A stretch of 64,000 bases of DNA from an uncultured Eubacteriales bacterium (GTDB lineage Bacteria > Bacillota > Clostridia > Oscillospirales > Acutalibacteraceae). The position numbers and the translations under genes were made by a program. The number at the start of each line of letters is the position of its first letter. Positions within the stretch are counted from its first letter, which is position 1. This document shows positions 62,881-64,000 of the stretch, one piece after another. Below the pieces are notes generated by a model. It was not told the origin of the DNA and ran no database searches. It saw nothing but the letters and a program-made list of their open reading frames with translations. The stretch is from contig CAKUAQ010000002.1 in assembly GCA_934636435.1 (NCBI GenBank), positions 13,563 to 77,562 of the forward strand, given 5' to 3'.

Positions 62881-64000
62881 TTGGCGGACAGAAAAGCGCA
62901 CATACGCAATTTTTGCATCATCGCCCACATCGACCACGGCAAGTCCACGCTGGCGGACCGCCTGCTGGAAAAGACCAATACCGTGGCGCTGCGGGATATG
63001 GAGGATCAGCTCTTAGACAGTATGGATCTGGAGAGGGAGCGGGGCATCACCATCAAGGCCCACGCCGTTACCCTGAACTACCGGGCGCAGGACGGGGAGG
63101 ACTATACCTTTAACCTCATCGACACCCCCGGCCACGTGGATTTCAACTATGAGGTGAGCCGGTCGCTGGCGGCCTGCGAGGGGGCGCTGCTGGTGGTGGA
63201 CGCCACCCAGGGTGTGGAGGCCCAGACCCTGGCCAACACCTATCTTGCCTCGGAGCACGGGCTGGATATCATCCCGGTGATCAATAAGATCGACCTGCCC
63301 GCTGCCGACCCGGAGCGGGTCAAGCAGGAGATCGAGGACATCATCGGCATCGAGGCCCACGATGCCCCCTGCATCTCCGCCAAGGCGGGGCTGAATATCG
63401 ACGCGGTGCTGGAGGCCATTGTGCGGCTGCCCGCCCCCGCCGGGGATGAGACCGCCCCGCTGAAGGCGCTGATTTTCGACAGCTACTACGACAGCTACCG
63501 GGGGGTCATCGTGTATTTCCGGGTGATGGACGGCGTCCTGCACACCGGCGACCGGATCCGTATGATGGCGTCGGGGGCGGAATTCGATGTGGTGGAGACC
63601 GGCATCATGCGCCCGGGACGGCTGGAGCCGACGGGGGTGCTGGAGGCCGGTCAGGTGGGCTATCTGGCGGCCTCCATCAAGACGGTGGGCGATGCCCGGG
63701 TGGGCGATACCGTCACGCTGGCGGCCCGCCCCGCCGCCGAGCCGCTGCCCGGCTATCGCCGGGTGAACCCCATGGTGTTCTGCGGCGTGTTCCCGGCGGA
63801 CGGCGCCCATTATCAGGATCTGCGGGAGGCGCTGGAGCGGCTGCAGCTCAACGACGCGTCCCTCACCTTTGAGCCGGAGACGTCGGTGGCGCTGGGCTTT
63901 GGGTTCCGCTGCGGCTTTTTGGGGCTGCTGCATATGGAGATCATCCAGGAGCGGCTGGAGCGGGAATACAATCTCGATCTCATCACCACCGCCCCCAGCG
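62881..64000 (+). CDS. lepA: Elongation factor 4 (LepA), 3' end beyond the window (TTG start)
   Basis: The visible 373 codons cover most of the GTPase and domain II. G1 AHIDHGKST is at about residues 14-22, G2/switch I is [18 protein letters not shown]3 [11 protein letters not shown]4 NKID and G5 [23 protein letters not shown] is the LepA-specific domain III start. TTG 62881 follows GGGGGAA by about 7 nt; the ATG at 62867 is out of frame. LepA acts on the ribosome during initiation or back-translocation. Confidence 0.96.
   Translation, partial: MADRKAHIRNFCIIAHIDHGKSTLADRLLEKTNTVALRDMEDQLLDSMDLERERGITIKAHAVTLNYRAQDGEDYTFNLIDTPGHVDFNYEVSRSLAACEGALLVVDATQGVEAQTLANTYLASEHGLDIIPVINKIDLPAADPERVKQEIEDIIGIEAHDAPCISAKAGLNIDAVLEAIVRLPAPAGDETAPLKALIFDSYYDSYRGVIVYFRVMDGVLHTGDRIRMMASGAEFDVVETGIMRPGRLEPTGVLEAGQVGYLAASIKTVGDARVGDTVTLAARPAAEPLPGYRRVNPMVFCGVFPADGAHYQDLREALERLQLNDASLTFEPETSVALGFGFRCGFLGLLHMEIIQERLEREYNLDLITTAPS

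Overview
This is a G+C-rich (about 60% by eye) chromosomal window from a spore-forming Firmicute. Clostridia of the Oscillospiraceae/Ruminococcaceae type are the best guess. The reasons are a germination protease (gpr), the Gram-positive origin order (rpmH-rnpA-yidD-yidC-jag | dnaA-dnaN-rlbA-recF-remB-gyrB-gyrA-mnmG-rsmG-noc-parA-parB), zinc-finger forms of S14, L36, L24 and S4, a zinc-LID adenylate kinase and a PyrR attenuator. The genus cannot be fixed from the sequence alone.

Layout. 1-4.2 kb: end of an MMPL exporter, a secreted L-x-x-G repeat partner and an alpha/beta hydrolase. 4.5-8.4 kb: gpr and rpsT (divergent), then ilvE and a panE-like reductase behind a strong promoter and an early terminator. 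8.4-10.2 kb: decayed remnant of a phage or conjugative-element polyvalent protein. 10.3-25.9 kb: one leftward S10-spc-alpha operon of 31 genes from rpsJ to rplQ, including secY, adk, map, infA and rpoA. It has a strong promoter with A-tracts and a 365-nt leader with terminator-like hairpins. 26.8-33.6 kb: a GNAT protein, a zinc-type ABC importer (znuA-znuC-znuB), a QueT transporter with a candidate preQ1 element, an unidentified protein and an acyl-ACP thioesterase. 33.7-42.8 kb: parB, parA, a TRIC-type channel, the pyrR-uraA operon with attenuator, tRNA-Arg(CCU), a DUF3048 lipoprotein, noc and rsmG, with two perfect parS sites. 43.0-59.4 kb: mnmG, gyrA, a membrane protein, gyrB, remB, recF, rlbA, dnaN, the origin and dnaA leftward; rpmH, rnpA, yidD, yidC and jag rightward. 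59.7-64 kb: an unknown anchored protein, a 3'-truncated rsmE, prmA, a ThuA-like protein and the start of lepA.

How it works together. Replication probably starts in the dnaA-dnaN gap, which holds DnaA boxes, a GC clamp and a four-unit DnaA-trio. Most housekeeping genes on each side run away from it. ParA, ParB and Noc with their parS sites organise the new origins, and GyrA/GyrB supply supercoiling.

The less expected items are a second DnaA-box cluster upstream of mnmG, a duplicated fragment of the mnmG 3' end between mnmG and rsmG, a loss of the catalytic half of rsmE, a 79-bp tandem repeat between parA and parB belonging to a dispersed repeat family, an RGG-rich tail on Jag, and the polyvalent-protein remnant beside rplQ. 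I see no CRISPR array, intact insertion sequence, rRNA gene or clear defence system.
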